This document shows, piece after piece, positions 36,821 through 43,061 of a stretch of 43,061 bases of DNA; positions within the stretch are counted from its first letter, which is position 1, and every line of letters begins with the position of its first letter. Below the pieces are notes generated by a model. That model had not been told where the DNA came from. It searched no databases and worked only from the letters and a program-made list of their open reading frames with translations. The DNA comes from an uncultured Alphaproteobacteria bacterium (GTDB taxonomy: Bacteria > Pseudomonadota > Alphaproteobacteria > RF32 > CAG-239). The position numbers were made by a program, and so were the translations under genes. The DNA lies in the NCBI GenBank assembly GCA_944391405.1, contig CALXTN010000012.1, positions 1 to 43,061 on the forward strand, given 5' to 3'.

Positions 36821-37095
36821 TGGTTTTCGCCAAACCTGTTGTTTACGAGTTCGGTTATGTTGGTAATGGCTTGCGCTGCGTCTTGACCACTTGCCGATAC
36901 TTTTATTGTGGTCCCTTTAGATGCTGCTAACATCATTAAGCCCATGATGGAATTACCTTCAACCGTTTGACCTAATCTTTCTACTTCTACTTCCGCATTT
37001 AAGCCGTCTATGGCTTTTACAAAACTTGCGGCTGCTCTGGCATGTAAGCCTCTTTCGTTTATGATATTTAATTCTACGCAGATTTTATCGCTCAT
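36817..37095 (-). CDS. ptsH: Phosphocarrier protein HPr
   Basis: HPr passes a phosphoryl group from enzyme I to EIIA proteins. The 92-residue protein has the phosphorylated His18 in ERGLHARAAASFVK and the regulatory-site Ser49 in EGNSIMGLMMLAASKG, the residue used by HPr kinase where present. I start at 37095, one base after the EIIA stop, with GGGAAAA upstream; an earlier in-frame ATG at 37122 would run inside EIIA. Its stop overlaps the methyltransferase start. Confidence 0.95.
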   Translation of the reverse strand: MSDKICVELNIINERGLHARAAASFVKAIDGLNAEVEVERLGQTVEGNSIMGLMMLAASKGTTIKVSASGQDAAQAITNITELVNNRFGENQ

Positions 37096-37096
37096 C

Positions 37097-37495
37097 TTAT
37101 TTTCCCAGTAATTCTGATGCAATGGTTATATATTTTATTCCGGCTTCTTTGGCGCCACTGACAGCTTCTTTTAAGCTCTTTTCTTTGCGCAAAGTATTTA
37201 ATTTGACGAGCATTGGTAAATTGATACCGGCAATGACTTCCACGTTTGCTCTGTCCATAATGGATATGGCTAGATTTGATGGAGTGCCGCCAAACATGTC
37301 AGTCAATACAATAACTCCTTCTCCACTATCTACATTTTGAACTTTAGTCAATATGTCTTCACGGCGTTCATTCATGTCGTCGTTTGGACCGATGCAGGCT
37401 GTTTCAATTTGTTCTTGAGGACCAACAATGTGTTGCATTGCGGACTTGAATTCATCGGCTAGGCGACCGTGAGTGACCAACACTATTCCTATCAT
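37097..37495 (-). CDS. PTS EIIA component, mannose/fructose family (ManX-like)
   Basis: The 132-residue protein is a stand-alone EIIA(Man) domain: phosphorylated His9 in VLVTHGRLADEF and the conserved LTDMFGGTPSNLA. With no EIIB, EIIC or EIID genes nearby it probably acts in regulation, as the ManX/EIIA proteins of alphaproteobacterial PTS-Ntr systems do. Its ATG overlaps the stop of the upstream gene by four bases, and HPr follows after one base. An hprK gene, the usual partner in this cluster, is not in the window. Confidence 0.93.
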   Translation of the reverse strand: MIGIVLVTHGRLADEFKSAMQHIVGPQEQIETACIGPNDDMNERREDILTKVQNVDSGEGVIVLTDMFGGTPSNLAISIMDRANVEVIAGINLPMLVKLNTLRKEKSLKEAVSGAKEAGIKYITIASELLGK

Positions 37496-37911
37496 TTATT
37501 TGCTCCACTTTTCCAGATTTTAACTGCACCAAAAGCTTCTATAATTTCTTGTTTGCTTTTAATGCGTTCTAATTCGTCGGCGCGAGTTTGACGGCCTTTG
37601 AATGAGAATTCTTCTACGGTGTCTACCGGTACACCATAAGTGCGTTCTACGGTTTCTCCGTTAATTTCGACTATCATCACAAATTCAGACTCGGCTAATA
37701 CTGAACCAGTTTCACTGTTTATCCCTTCTAATTTTACTGCAATCTTGCCGTCCCTTTTTAATATGGCTGTGTTTTTGCCATCATATTCCAACATCGGATT
37801 TACAGGATCATCTTTGCGGGCATCTATGAATATTGCCAATTCTCCGAATTTATTTTCAATGATTTCAAAAAAATCTTGTTTTTCAATTAATGTGTAGTAC
37901 TGATTTTCCAT
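37492..37911 (-). CDS. Unknown protein coupled to the PTS genes
   Basis: I do not recognise this 139-residue acidic protein. It looks like a beta-rich domain (residues 20-100, ELAIFIDARKDDP to ESEFVMIVEINGE) followed by a helix (ADELERIKSKQEIIEAFGAV). It occupies the place where hprK stands in many alphaproteobacterial clusters, but it lacks a P-loop and is half the length of HPrK. The stop overlaps the EIIA start by four bases, so coupled translation is likely and a role with EIIA or HPr is a reasonable guess. Confidence 0.75.
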   Translation of the reverse strand: MENQYYTLIEKQDFFEIIENKFGELAIFIDARKDDPVNPMLEYDGKNTAILKRDGKIAVKLEGINSETGSVLAESEFVMIVEINGETVERTYGVPVDTVEEFSFKGRQTRADELERIKSKQEIIEAFGAVKIWKSGANK

Positions 37912-37995
37912 GTTTCGGCTCTTGTCTTGTTAATGTTACCAACGCTGTCTAGAATATCACAAAGTTTTATAAGTGTCAATTAAGTTTATCCTGAC

Positions 37996-38778
37996 TTAGT
38001 CGTTTTCTTTGTTGTCATTATAATGTAGGGGGGGATTTTGTTTTTTATTCATTTCTTTGATTTGTTCGGAGAGCTTTGGAGTAGGAGCTCGGCGACCGGA
38101 TTTTTTTAGAATTAATTTGGCTAATTTATTTTCATCGTGTTCTTCGGCAAAATCTTTTAAATCTTCCGTTGGTAGATTTTTTAGTTCTTCGGAGGAGAAA
38201 TTTTTTTGAATATTTTTAAGTCCTTGAATGCTTTTTTCTAGGTTTTCATCAGAAATATCTCCTTCTAAATTTAACGGTTTAACTACTTTTTGTTTTAGGA
38301 TTTGGCGACGTGTTTCTGCCGGAGTATATTCTGAAGAATTTAATAGGCGTGCATCTTCTTTTGTGGGGGAGTTTGCTTGTCCTGCTGCTTTAGCGGCCAT
38401 ATTTGCACTCATTACGGCACCTAATTTACCGGCCATGTGTTGTTCTTGTGTTATCTTGATGGTTTCTTTTTCTTGACGAGTGCGGATTTGTTCTTCATTG
38501 TAGAGTTCTTCACTATCTAACAGATTGATGTTAAAAAAAGAGTTTTCTTCTTCATCATCTTCTTCGTCATAAACTTCTTTTATTTTTTTACGCAAGCGGT
38601 TTAGAGCTTTAGGTGAAGGCGAGGCTGGTTTACGTAGATTGGCGGTATTATCGGTGGAGGCTTCGTCTTCTAATTCTGCGCGTCCTTCTAGTCTTTTGCT
38701 AATTCTGGAGGCATCTGAAATACTCTTTTTTTCCCAATTTATTAATTTTTTTTTGTTAGGGGCGAGTTCTTCTGTCAT
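37996..38778 (-). CDS. Highly charged, probably disordered protein
   Basis: The 260-residue protein is dominated by E, K, D, N and S, with acidic patches (YDEEDDEEEN near 70-79) and only short predicted helices. One less polar stretch, MAGKLGAVMSANMAAKAAGQA (about 115-135), may be a helix that binds a partner. No domain is recognised. AGGAG precedes the ATG, 30 bases after the PAS gene stop, and 84 bases separate it from the next gene. Its place between the PAS array and the PTS genes suggests a regulatory or scaffold role, which is only context. Confidence 0.7.
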   Translation of the reverse strand: MTEELAPNKKKLINWEKKSISDASRISKRLEGRAELEDEASTDNTANLRKPASPSPKALNRLRKKIKEVYDEEDDEEENSFFNINLLDSEELYNEEQIRTRQEKETIKITQEQHMAGKLGAVMSANMAAKAAGQANSPTKEDARLLNSSEYTPAETRRQILKQKVVKPLNLEGDISDENLEKSIQGLKNIQKNFSSEELKNLPTEDLKDFAEEHDENKLAKLILKKSGRRAPTPKLSEQIKEMNKKQNPPLHYNDNKEND

Positions 38779-38808
38779 TTGTTTTCTCCTATGGTTGCGC
38801 TGATAGAC

Positions 38809-40431
38809 TTATTCGCGGTGATATGTAATCATTAAGCATGTATCTGCCAATATGACAGGAGTTACTTTTAATTTTTGCTTATTTCGCATTTTTAGAGTGA
38901 ATGCGGTACAGGTGCTAATGTGCTTTAACATATCTTCGCGGAATGTTTGCCAATCTTCTAGTTCTGGTAATTTCTTTTTTTGTTTGTCAAGTATATCTCG
39001 GATGTTTGGAGAATCTTGAATTTCAGTTTCGGCTATTCCCCAAAGGCTTAAGAAAGAGCTGTTATATGTTTTTAGACGTAAATTTGGGGTGAAAATAACT
39101 ATAGAATCGTCGATATTATCTAAAATATCGCGCTGAACAGCGATTAAATCACTTAGATGGCGGGCAGCTGCCAGACGGTCGGTAATATCTTCATAGGCGA
39201 TAATGGTTCCGTCTGGATGTGGTGCGCGGATGCGACGAAAGGTTCTGCCGTCAGGAATATATAATAGGTCTTCACGCTGTTCTGTCAATGAATCAAAAGC
39301 TTTATTTTCTTCATCTTTGTATACCTTAAAATCTGATACCTCGGGCAAAGTTTTTTGTTCCCGAATTTTATCTAAAAAGATATTGTAGTGAGGTGTGTTG
39401 TCTAAAAAGTTATTGGGGAGATTCCATAGTTTTAAAAATGCTGTATTTCCAAATGTAAACTCATGTTTTGTGTTTATAATGCAGAAAGCTGTATCTAATG
39501 AGCTTAAAATATCTAAATGGGTGTCTAGATGTACTTGGTAGTTGCGCTTAATTTCATCAAAGCCTGTTATGTCTATTAAAGAACCGATAATATGGGTTGT
39601 TTTTAATGATGAATCATAATATGGGGTTTCTGTGATTTCGTATTTTTTCAAATCGCCATGATTTAAAATATTAATTTGTTTCTTTTGAGGTGTATTTGAT
39701 TCTTTTGCTATTTTGGCTAAATCAAGTAGATTTGATGTATTTCCTAAATCTCGTAATATACTGTTTTCCGCAGTGAGGTCTTTGAAATTTTTTAATCCGA
39801 GTAAATCAAGATATTGGCGGTTTAGTATGCGTATATTTAATGTAGAATCGCGAAGCCATATCGGATAGGGAAGATTGTCTATCAATATTCTAAAATCTTC
39901 AACTTCTTTACGGCTGGATATGGCTTCTTCTGTTGCACGGTCGATAAAATTGGTTTCACGGGTGATGTCTCTAAACCAAAGGCAATTGCTGTTTATTTGC
40001 GAATCGGATGAGTTTATACGTACGCCACTTACAACAAAAGTCTTATGATTGTTGCTATGGGTTAATATTTCAAAACTTAATCCTTTGTTTTTTAGAGCGT
40101 TAAACATACTACTTAATTTTTCCGAATCTGTACGGGTAAAAGTTGAAAGTATGTCATTTAATGTGCTTTGTTCTCCGTTGGGTAGATTTAGTAGGGTTGC
40201 TAAACGGCGAGAGCAGTATTGGTATTCTTTGTTTTTATATATAGATAGTGTTAGGTAACCGTCTTTTGAGGCATAAAGCATTTCCTCATAATGTCTAGTG
40301 GCGATGTCTTGTTTGGATAAATCACTTTTTAGTTTGCGATTGCGGCGGATTAAAATAACGGCAAGCAAAGGAAATACTAAACTTATGGATAACCATATAT
40401 ATAGCAAGGTTGTTAATGTTTCTATTGTCAT
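38809..40431 (-). CDS. Membrane-anchored PAS array without a kinase domain
   Basis: The 540-residue protein has a membrane segment at about 7-28 and four PAS-like domains: about 45-165, 180-300, 312-435 and 445-540. The third carries LYIPDGRTFRRIRAPHPDGT and YEDITDRLAAARHL, the pattern of PAS domains in alphaproteobacterial DivL-like histidine kinases. In those kinases this region is followed by HisKA and HATPase domains. Here the protein stops right after the last PAS strand (CLMITYHRE), and the next gene encodes something else. It could be a natural sensor without kinase or the remnant of a truncated kinase. GGAAAG precedes the ATG. Confidence 0.8.
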   Translation of the reverse strand: MTIETLTTLLYIWLSISLVFPLLAVILIRRNRKLKSDLSKQDIATRHYEEMLYASKDGYLTLSIYKNKEYQYCSRRLATLLNLPNGEQSTLNDILSTFTRTDSEKLSSMFNALKNKGLSFEILTHSNNHKTFVVSGVRINSSDSQINSNCLWFRDITRETNFIDRATEEAISSRKEVEDFRILIDNLPYPIWLRDSTLNIRILNRQYLDLLGLKNFKDLTAENSILRDLGNTSNLLDLAKIAKESNTPQKKQINILNHGDLKKYEITETPYYDSSLKTTHIIGSLIDITGFDEIKRNYQVHLDTHLDILSSLDTAFCIINTKHEFTFGNTAFLKLWNLPNNFLDNTPHYNIFLDKIREQKTLPEVSDFKVYKDEENKAFDSLTEQREDLLYIPDGRTFRRIRAPHPDGTIIAYEDITDRLAAARHLSDLIAVQRDILDNIDDSIVIFTPNLRLKTYNSSFLSLWGIAETEIQDSPNIRDILDKQKKKLPELEDWQTFREDMLKHISTCTAFTLKMRNKQKLKVTPVILADTCLMITYHRE

Positions 40432-40598
40432 TTTGTTCTTTCCGTTTCATATTCTTGCGTGCACAGGGCAAAGACTAATAAAATAAATTTAATTTTAGAG
40501 CTAAAAATTTCGGTTGTTTGTTTTTTTGTTTTATTATATAGCTAGTTTTATGATATTTGTTTGGTGATAGCAAATTAAAAATTGAAAGAGTGAACAAT

Positions 40599-41255
40599 AT
40601 GTATACTTTAGTTTTTGATACGACCGGTAACGGGTTGTCTTTGGCTCTTTATCAAGATGAGCATTGCGTGCAAAAAATTGAAAAAAATGAAGAGTTTGGA
40701 CAAGCAGAACATTTGGCTGTCGGAACAGCGCAAATTCTTAAGGAAAATAATATTAAAATGGCAGATGTCGGGCTGCTAGGGGTTTGTACGGGACCGGGAT
40801 CGTTTACCGGTGTGCGCTCAGGACTTGCTTTTGCCAGAGGTTTGGGGTTAGGTTGTCCTCAATTGAAATTGACAGGGGTATCTGCGTTTGATGTTTATGC
40901 CAATATGCTTAAAGAAAAAGACAGAGCTTTTTATAACGCGGTTGTGATTGAAACAAAACGTGAGGATTTTTATTTTCAATTATTTGATGAAAATTTAAGA
41001 AAAGTCTCTGAACCATTGGCATTAACTCGTGAGGAAATTGCTCATAAACTCAGAGGCTACCAGGTTAGTTTGGTTGGGGATGGAGTGGAAAGATTGCTTT
41101 CTATTTCGTTGGGATTGCAAATTAAACAAGTTGAAATTGTGGATATGATGGATGTGGAAGCTCTCTTTCGTACAGTTTATCAAAAATATTTGCAGAAAAT
41201 GCTTGATTTTCCGAAACCGCTGTATATAAGAGGGGCTGACACTTGTGTAAAATAA
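40599..41255 (+). CDS. tsaB: tRNA threonylcarbamoyladenosine biosynthesis protein TsaB
   Basis: TsaB is the non-catalytic partner of TsaD in making t6A37 of ANN-reading tRNAs. The 218-residue protein has the ASKHA-type N-terminus YTLVFDTTGNGLSLAL, then EHLAVGTAQILKEN and the well conserved GVCTGPGSFTGVRSGLAFARGL. I start at 40599, where AAAGAG lies upstream; an in-frame extension to 40557 adds 14 codons unlike the family. rimI, its frequent neighbour, is absent; ihfB follows after about 90 bases. Confidence 0.93.
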   Translation: MYTLVFDTTGNGLSLALYQDEHCVQKIEKNEEFGQAEHLAVGTAQILKENNIKMADVGLLGVCTGPGSFTGVRSGLAFARGLGLGCPQLKLTGVSAFDVYANMLKEKDRAFYNAVVIETKREDFYFQLFDENLRKVSEPLALTREEIAHKLRGYQVSLVGDGVERLLSISLGLQIKQVEIVDMMDVEALFRTVYQKYLQKMLDFPKPLYIRGADTCVK

Positions 41256-41348
41256 ATAAAAAATTATAGATATGTTGTAAAATTGGTGTTAGATACCTAA
41301 TTTAATGGAAATTGTTTATGTTTATCTTATTTATGAAAGAGGTTTGCC

Positions 41349-41630
41349 GTGACTAGATCTGAATTGATTGAAAGTATTGCTAAAAAAAATCCTAATTTGT
41401 TGTTGAGCGATATTGAAAGAATTGTTAGTGTTATTTTTTCTAGCATGACTAGTGCTTTGGCTAAAGGCGATCGTGTTGAGTTTAGAGGTTTTGGAGTGTT
41501 TTCTATTCATAAACGTTCACCGAGAATCGCTCAAAATCCGAGAACCGGTGATAAAGTGAAAATTGGTAATCGTAATATTGTTCATTTTCGCGTAGGTAAA
41601 GAATTGCACGAAAGAATGAACGAAAATTAA
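41349..41630 (+). CDS. ihfB: Integration host factor subunit beta
   Basis: IHF-beta pairs with IHF-alpha to bend DNA at specific sites. The 93-residue protein has the family length and motifs: TRSELIESIA at the start, GDRVEFRGFGVFSIHKR and the DNA-intercalating Pro64 in AQNPRTGDKV, then FRVGKELHERMN. It starts with GTG, with AGAGG upstream. lapA follows 28 bases later, the usual alphaproteobacterial order. Confidence 0.93.
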   Translation: MTRSELIESIAKKNPNLLLSDIERIVSVIFSSMTSALAKGDRVEFRGFGVFSIHKRSPRIAQNPRTGDKVKIGNRNIVHFRVGKELHERMNEN

Positions 41631-41658
41631 TCTTTGTTTCTTCCTGATTGGAGGTCGT

Positions 41659-42048
41659 ATGTGGCTGATTAAAATTTTGCTTATGGCGTTGTTTTTTGTT
41701 TTTTTGGTTCAAAATAACGAAATGGTTAATGTTTGGCCAATACCAAAAGATGATTTGACTATTGCCGTTAGTGTTGTTTATTTAATTCTGTTTTGCGTGG
41801 GATATCTTTGTGGCAGATTATCTGCTTGGGCAGCTTATGCTCCCCTTCGGGTTATGGTTAGAAAACAGAAAAAGGAAAATAAATTACTCTCTAAAGAGCA
41901 CGAAAAGTTGAATCAAGAACACGAAAAACTTAATCAGCAAATTACTTCTTTGCAAGAAGAGGCCGAGAAAAATGAGAAAACAAGCGGGTTCTCTCTTAAC
42001 AGAAAAATTAAAGGGTGGTTTTCTAAACCCTCTGTGGAAGATAAATGA
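41659..42048 (+). CDS. lapA: LapA (DUF1049) family membrane protein
   Basis: The 129-residue protein has two membrane segments (about 4-19 and 33-54) and the DUF1049 pattern FLVQNNEMVNVWP. A charged coiled-coil tail follows, with a short tandem repeat EHEKLNQ-EHEKLNQ (near 80-93). In E. coli LapA works with LapB in controlling LPS synthesis; whether that holds here is not shown. TGGAGG precedes the ATG. Confidence 0.85.
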   Translation: MWLIKILLMALFFVFLVQNNEMVNVWPIPKDDLTIAVSVVYLILFCVGYLCGRLSAWAAYAPLRVMVRKQKKENKLLSKEHEKLNQEHEKLNQQITSLQEEAEKNEKTSGFSLNRKIKGWFSKPSVEDK

Positions 42049-42078
42049 GTAATAAAAAGAACTAAAGCGAGGTAAATT

Positions 42079-42942
42079 ATGAATTGGTTAACTGATATTG
42101 TCAGACCGAAAATTAAGAAGACAACCCCGAAAGAAATTTCTGATGATTTATGGGTTAAATGTCCGGAATGCGGGCAGATGCTTTTCTCAAAAGAGTTGAA
42201 GCAGTCTATGTATGTTTGTACAAAGTGTGGTCATCACTTGCGTCTTTATGTAGATAAACGCTTAAAGCAGTTGTTTGATGACGGAATTTATTCTGAGTTG
42301 GCTTTGCCTTCTGTTAAAGAAGACCCGTTGAAGTTTAAAGATACTCAGCGTTATACCGATAGACTCAAAGTTTATCGCAAAAAGACCGGCAGTAATGATG
42401 CTATTAAGGTTGGTACAGGTAAAGTTGCTGGTATAGATACAGTTGTTGCAGCTATGGATTTCTCTTTTATGGGGGGCTCTATGGGGACGGCTGTCGGTGA
42501 AGGGATTGTTAAGGCTGCGGAATATGCTTATGAGCATGATTGTCCGTTGATTATAGCCAGTGCATCCGGTGGTGCTCGTATGCAGGAAGGTATGCTTTCT
42601 TTGATGCAAATGGCTCGTACTACTGCAGCTATTAATCGGGTTAAAGAAAAAGGTTTGCCTTATATTTCTATCTTTACAGATCCAACAACCGGTGGTGTTT
42701 CGGCTTCTTTTGCGATGATTGGGGATGTTCATATTGCTGAAAAAGGCGCTATGATTGGTTTTGCTGGTAAGCGCGTGATTGAACAGACTATTCGTGAAAA
42801 ATTGCCAGAAGGTTTCCAAACAGCTGAATATCTTAAAGAACATGGTATGGTTGATATTGTGGTTGAGCGTAAAAACTTGAAAGAAACTGTTGATAGAGTT
42901 TTGAGTCTTTTAATGGCAAATCATAATAAGATAGCAGCTTAG
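42079..42942 (+). CDS. accD: Acetyl-CoA carboxylase carboxyltransferase subunit beta
   Basis: AccD with AccA transfers carboxyl from biotin to acetyl-CoA to make malonyl-CoA. The 287-residue protein has the N-terminal zinc ribbon with Cys28, Cys31, Cys47 and Cys50, then FSFMGGSMGTAVGEGI, SASGGARMQEGMLSLMQM, TDPTTGGVSASFAMIGD and FAGKRVIEQT. GAGGT lies upstream of the ATG. trpF, trpB and trpA, which usually lie between lapA and accD in Alphaproteobacteria, are missing. A terminator directly follows, so folC is not cotranscribed. Confidence 0.96.
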   Translation: MNWLTDIVRPKIKKTTPKEISDDLWVKCPECGQMLFSKELKQSMYVCTKCGHHLRLYVDKRLKQLFDDGIYSELALPSVKEDPLKFKDTQRYTDRLKVYRKKTGSNDAIKVGTGKVAGIDTVVAAMDFSFMGGSMGTAVGEGIVKAAEYAYEHDCPLIIASASGGARMQEGMLSLMQMARTTAAINRVKEKGLPYISIFTDPTTGGVSASFAMIGDVHIAEKGAMIGFAGKRVIEQTIREKLPEGFQTAEYLKEHGMVDIVVERKNLKETVDRVLSLLMANHNKIAA

Positions 42943-42962
42943 TGTTGTTTGAAAAAAATGTG

Positions 42963-42990
42963 AAAGCGGGGGTTCGTCTCCGCTTTTTTT
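42963..42990 (+). terminator. Intrinsic terminator after accD
   Basis: AAAGCGGGGG (42963-42972) pairs with TCTCCGCTTT (42977-42986) with G-T pairs around a TTCG loop, followed by a T run. Confidence 0.88.
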
Positions 42991-43001
42991 TGTATTCTGA
43001 A

Positions 43002-43024
43002 AACCACGCGTTAGACGCGTGGTT
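43002..43024 (+). repeat. Perfect hairpin, possible left end of an IS200/IS605-like element
   Basis: AACCACGCGT (43002-43011) and ACGCGTGGTT (43015-43024) form a perfect 10-bp stem with a 3-base loop and no T run, so it is not a terminator. It comes just after the accD terminator. Subterminal hairpins of this size mark IS200/IS605 ends. A reading frame begins ATGACAAAACGCTC at 43048 but is cut by the edge, so no transposase can be confirmed. Confidence 0.35.
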
Positions 43025-43061
43025 CAGTAAAGCTTATAGCGGTGAGGATGACAAAACGCTC

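Noticed and set aside
38779..38811. A frameshift that hides a kinase domain after the PAS array
   Set aside because: The next gene starts within 30 bases with a good ribosome site, and no HisKA or HATPase motif (H-E-x-x-x-P, GxGxG) is visible in any frame nearby.
42262..42843. 193-codon minus-strand open frame opposite accD
   Set aside because: It is fully inside accD, reads as low-complexity His/Asn/Ser-rich sequence, and has no ribosome site.

Overview
The window reads as chromosomal core sequence from an AT-rich alphaproteobacterium, probably host-associated or a small-genome lineage. Evidence for Alphaproteobacteria is the order ihfB-lapA-accD, the prmA-pepP pair, an EIIA(Man)-HPr pair of the PTS-Ntr type, a PAS array of the DivL-like alphaproteobacterial type, and a YejF-type transporter. 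TGA, TAA and TAG all act as stops, so the genetic code is standard. No phage, CRISPR array or complete insertion sequence is visible. A hairpin at the extreme right edge may be the start of an IS200/IS605-like element.

Layout. 1-1634: end of a peptide ABC transporter operon (yejE tail, yejF). 1624-5040: a large unknown protein with two decayed metallopeptidase-like modules, then a divergent LpxA-like acyltransferase. 5082-5236: tRNA-Arg(CCT) with its own promoter and terminator. 5255-9189: a divergent alpha-glucan pair, MalQ and a maltokinase. 9375-10831: two unknown genes. 10880-18686 (minus strand): the envelope cluster ddl-miaA-mreB-mreC-mreD-mrdA-rodA followed by a small lipoprotein. 18767-22234: a DUF3108 exported protein, the tRNA hydroxylation protein TrhP, an unknown protein and a stand-alone rplQ. 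22334-24853: small unknown membrane or exported proteins. 24900-27484: prmA-pepP. 27576-32130: a lipoprotein, a rhodanese, rnhB-folA and several orphan genes, most of them single-gene transcription units closed by strong hairpins. 32330-34195: ftsH. 34361-34575: a promoter-to-terminator unit for a structured RNA that I cannot assign to a known family. 34695-35795: a HExxH protein related to the one at 1624-4104. 35888-40431 (minus strand): PAS array, disordered protein, unknown protein, EIIA, HPr and a DNA adenine methyltransferase, the last four coupled by overlapping or nearly abutting stop and start codons. 40599-42942: tsaB, ihfB, lapA, accD.

How the genes fit together. The mre/mrd block is the elongasome: MreB filament, MreC/MreD, the PBP2 transpeptidase and the RodA glycosyltransferase, with Ddl supplying D-Ala-D-Ala. 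MalQ and the maltokinase imply maltodextrin or glycogen turnover. The EIIA/HPr pair has no sugar permease beside it and looks regulatory. The absence of trpFBA between lapA and accD suggests loss of tryptophan synthesis. The most promising undescribed items are the RNA unit upstream of ftsH, the two-gene HExxH and degenerate-HExxH protein family, and a set of four stand-alone genes that start ATGGAAA without a Shine-Dalgarno site.
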